Shown: positions 35,808-37,767 of the stretch, in pieces
Position numbering within the stretch: the stretch's first letter is position 1
Layout of the letters: each line of letters opens with the position of its first letter
NCBI RefSeq assembly: GCF_012927045.1
Contig: NZ_JABBFW010000041.1
Coordinates: 1-37,767 of the forward strand
DNA: 37,767 nt
Origin: Azohydromonas caseinilytica
GTDB lineage: Bacteria > Pseudomonadota > Gammaproteobacteria > Burkholderiales > Burkholderiaceae_C
Direction: 5' to 3'
Notes under the pieces: model-generated
What the model was told of the DNA's origin: nothing
The model's input: the letters and a program-made list of their open reading frames with translations, nothing else
The model's database searches: none
Program-made: the position numbers and the translations under genes

Positions 35808-37079
35808 TCAAGCAGGACTCGCCACCGCCGCCTGGCACGCCTGCAGGAACAGCTGCAGGTCATGCGCGGGCTCGCCCAGGGCGCGCGTCGTGACCCCGAT
35901 ACGGCGCGCCGTGGACGGCAGCGCCAGCGGCACGATGCACAGCTGCCCGCCGTGGTTCTCGGCCAGCACCTGTCCGCGCGAGGCCAGCGCCAGCCGGCCG
36001 GTCTGCATCACGAAGGCCTGGGTCAGCGCCGGGCTGCTGGCCTGTAAGCCCTGCTGCGGCGGCTCCAGGCCCTCGGATCGGAACAGCTCCTCCAGGGCCC
36101 GGTCCGCCGGCGTCCCCGGCAGCGGCGTGACCCATTCCCATTGCAGCAGGTCCTTCAGGCGCAGGGCGCGGCGCTTCAAACAGGGATGGCCGGCGCGTGC
36201 GATGACGGCCAGCTCGTCGTCGAACAGGTGCAGCTGCCGGATCTCGTCGCGCGCCGTGTCGCCGCGCAGTGCGCCCGCGATGGCGTCCACGTCGGCGCTG
36301 AGCAGCTGCTGCACCAGGCTCTCGTAGGTGCCATCGACGATCTGGATCGCGATGTTGGGATGCTCGTGCACCAGGGCCTCGATCGCGCGCGGCAGGAACA
36401 TGGACACCGACAGCGGCAGCACGCCCACCACGATGCGCCCGCGGATGTCGCCGCGCCAGGCGGCGAGGTCGTTCTCCATGGCCTTGATCTCGGCCAGCGC
36501 CAGCTTCACGCGCCGCAGCAGCGCCTCGCCGGCGGGCGTGAGCCGCGTGCCGGCGGCCATCTTGTAGAACAGGCGCACCCCCAGCACCTGCTCCAGCGCC
36601 TGCAGCGCCGCGTGCACGGCCGGCTGGGTCACGCCCAGGGACTGCGCCGCGCTGGCCTCGCTGCCGCAGGCCGTGATCGCGATCAGCGCGCGCAGGCTGC
36701 CGGCGGACACCACGCTCGGGAAGCGCTCCGGCGACGCGGGCTGCCGCGCCGTGGACGGGGCGGCGGCGAGGGCTTCCGCGGCGCCGCAAGCCAGGTGCTC
36801 GAACACCGTCCCGGTGCGTCCGACCAGCCGCGTGCCGGGCTGCGTGGCCACCATGCCGCGCGCGGTGCGCACGAACAGCTCCAGCCCGCAGGCCTTCTCC
36901 AACTCGACGATGGAGCGCGCCACCGCCGGCTGCGACAGGTGGATCGCCTCCGCCGCGCGCGCCGTGCTGCCATGCCCGGCCACCGCCAACAGGACCCGCA
37001 TCGAGCGGATGCGCTCCGTCAGCCGCGGTACGGCCCATGGGCGCGTCGGTGCCGTTTCCGGCGGGGCTGCCGTGCCCAT
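35808..37079 (-). CDS. LysR-type regulator with two DNA-binding domains
   Basis: 423 residues, against about 300 for a normal LysR protein. The first HTH unit spans about 26-85 (GHGSTARAAEAIHLSQPAVA, then LELFVRTARGM). A second spans about 127-187 (CGSEASAAQSLGVTQPAVHA, then VRLFYKMAAGTRLTPAGEAL). A LysR effector domain follows (about 205-420, GRIVVGVLPLS). Both HTH units look intact, so this is not simple decay. The start at 37079 has GAGGAG 7 bases upstream. It is convergent with the van operon and divergent from the SnoaL-like gene, and shares an operator-like motif with the transporter region, suggesting control of vanillate genes. Confidence 0.9.
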   Translation of the reverse strand: MGTAAPPETAPTRPWAVPRLTERIRSMRVLLAVAGHGSTARAAEAIHLSQPAVARSIVELEKACGLELFVRTARGMVATQPGTRLVGRTGTVFEHLACGAAEALAAAPSTARQPASPERFPSVVSAGSLRALIAITACGSEASAAQSLGVTQPAVHAALQALEQVLGVRLFYKMAAGTRLTPAGEALLRRVKLALAEIKAMENDLAAWRGDIRGRIVVGVLPLSVSMFLPRAIEALVHEHPNIAIQIVDGTYESLVQQLLSADVDAIAGALRGDTARDEIRQLHLFDDELAVIARAGHPCLKRRALRLKDLLQWEWVTPLPGTPADRALEELFRSEGLEPPQQGLQASSPALTQAFVMQTGRLALASRGQVLAENHGGQLCIVPLALPSTARRIGVTTRALGEPAHDLQLFLQACQAAVASPA

Positions 37080-37099
37080 CGCTGCTCTCCTCAACTTCT

Positions 37100-37118
37100 C
37101 ATAAGAATTATGCATAGC
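37100..37118. promoter_or_regulatory. LysR-type operator in the lysR/SnoaL divergent region
   Basis: CATAA-GAA-TTATG (37100-37112) is a perfect dyad in an AT-rich island and contains a T-N11-A box. Read as CATAAG-N7-CATAGC it matches the site at 31202-31220. It lies 20 bp from the regulator start and about 90 bp from the SnoaL-like start. Confidence 0.6.
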
Positions 37119-37207
37119 CTGCCCTGCGGGCCACATTGGCGGCGCGGGCCGGGCGGTGCCATTCTTGCCAGCTGCCTCCTGGGCACTGGATGAAGGAAAC
37201 GCGATTG

Positions 37208-37645
37208 ATGGATACCACCGAACGCCTTGAGATCGATCGGGCCTGTCGCGAGCTGGTGCTGCGCGCGGCTCGCTGCGTCGATGCGGGGGACGCGGCGGGG
37301 CTGGCGCAGCTGTTCGCCGTGGACGGCGTGCTGGTGCGGCCCAACGCCCAGCCGCTGCAGGGCCGGGACGCGATCCAGGCCGTTTATGCGCAGCGGCCGG
37401 CGGAGCGCATGACGCGCCACCTGGTCACGAACACGCTGGTCGAGGTGGAGTCGCCGACCAGCGCCCGGGCGCTGAGCTACGTGCTGCTGTGGACCGGCTC
37501 CAGCGCCGACCCGGATGGCCCGCAGGGCCGGCGCGCGCAGGGCCGGCAGCTGGTGGGCGAGTTCGAGGACCGGTTCACGCGCGAGCCCGAGGGCTGGCGC
37601 ATCAAGCACCGCGATGCGCGCTTCGTGCTGCACATCGGCGACTGA
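37208..37645 (+). CDS. SnoaL-like (NTF2-fold) protein
   Basis: 145-residue alpha+beta-barrel protein of the SnoaL_4/NTF2 type: an N-terminal helix pair (RACRELVLRAARCVDAGDAA), LAQLFAVDGVLVRP, the QGRDAIQAVY loop, and a C-terminal beta-rich half ending EFEDRFTREPEGWRIKHRDA. Such proteins are often isomerases, hydratases or ligand binders, frequently next to aromatic-degradation genes. AAGGAA lies nine bases before the ATG at 37208; a further ATG is at 37190. Divergent from the tandem-HTH regulator. Specific function unknown. Confidence 0.85.
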   Translation: MDTTERLEIDRACRELVLRAARCVDAGDAAGLAQLFAVDGVLVRPNAQPLQGRDAIQAVYAQRPAERMTRHLVTNTLVEVESPTSARALSYVLLWTGSSADPDGPQGRRAQGRQLVGEFEDRFTREPEGWRIKHRDARFVLHIGD

Positions 37646-37730
37646 TCCTAAATCCGGCAGTTACTACCCCGTGAGACGGCCAGCGGGCCAATGCTGACAA
37701 GCACTTGAGCCGATCCTGCAGACTCACCCG

Positions 37731-37767
37731 ATGGGTGAAGCAAGACGCAAGCGGGCCCTGGCCCTGG
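37731..37767 (+). CDS. Possible start of a gene cut by the window end
   Basis: An ATG at 37731 opens the frame MGEARRKRALAL and runs off the end. Basic starts of this kind are common in real proteins, but only twelve residues are visible and no strong ribosome binding site is seen. Product unknown. Confidence 0.3.
   Translation, partial: MGEARRKRALAL

Overview
The window is GC-rich, gene-dense DNA with strong third-position GC, no rRNA or tRNA, no insertion sequence and no CRISPR array. Gene families point to Burkholderiales, most likely Comamonadaceae (Variovorax/Acidovorax/Polaromonas type): an Aer-like PAS chemoreceptor, a TRAP-type uronate locus, vanAB, an SsuD-type organosulfur cluster and an NAGGN osmolyte operon. 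This assignment is inference from family content, not a database match.

Layout. 1-812: no convincing gene. 813-6973: two methyl-accepting chemotaxis proteins (MCPs) flank a solitary 2-oxoglutarate-dehydrogenase-E1-like enzyme with a short N-terminus; the second MCP has a good sigma-28-type promoter. 7434-11853 (minus strand): a putative organosulfur cluster of a DszC/SfnB-like flavin monooxygenase, an SsuD-like monooxygenase, an amidohydrolase-fold protein that has lost metal ligands, and an Ldh2-family dehydrogenase. Upstream lie a winged-helix methyltransferase and a divergent GlxA-family regulator. 14332-14867: a three-helix membrane protein coupled to a ferredoxin. 15213-20010: the osmoprotectant NAGGN operon (amidotransferase, GNAT/ATP-grasp synthetase, M42 peptidase), preceded by a sigma-54-like promoter motif that overlaps a nested inverted-repeat structure reaching the ribosome binding site.

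20057-30550: a sugar-acid locus. A LysR regulator is divergent from a GH3 lipoprotein glycosidase, followed by uronate dehydrogenase, a DctP-DctQ-DctM TRAP transporter, a strong terminator, and a second GH3 lipoprotein glycosidase. The two GH3 upstream regions share a conserved 42-bp element (33 of 42 identical) that probably marks one LysR regulon. The model is periplasmic release of uronic acids or sugars from plant beta-glycosides, TRAP uptake and oxidation by Udh.

30689-37645: a short hemerythrin-like protein, then an aromatic-acid MFS transporter, vanA, vanB and an alpha/beta hydrolase for vanillate uptake and O-demethylation. A LysR-type regulator with two DNA-binding domains follows, divergent from a SnoaL-like protein. 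An identical spaced motif, CATAAG-N7-CATAGC, occurs both upstream of the transporter and in the regulator's divergent region, suggesting a shared operator. Two inverted copies of a dispersed palindromic repeat of about 116 bp lie at 10512-10627 and 35651-35767.
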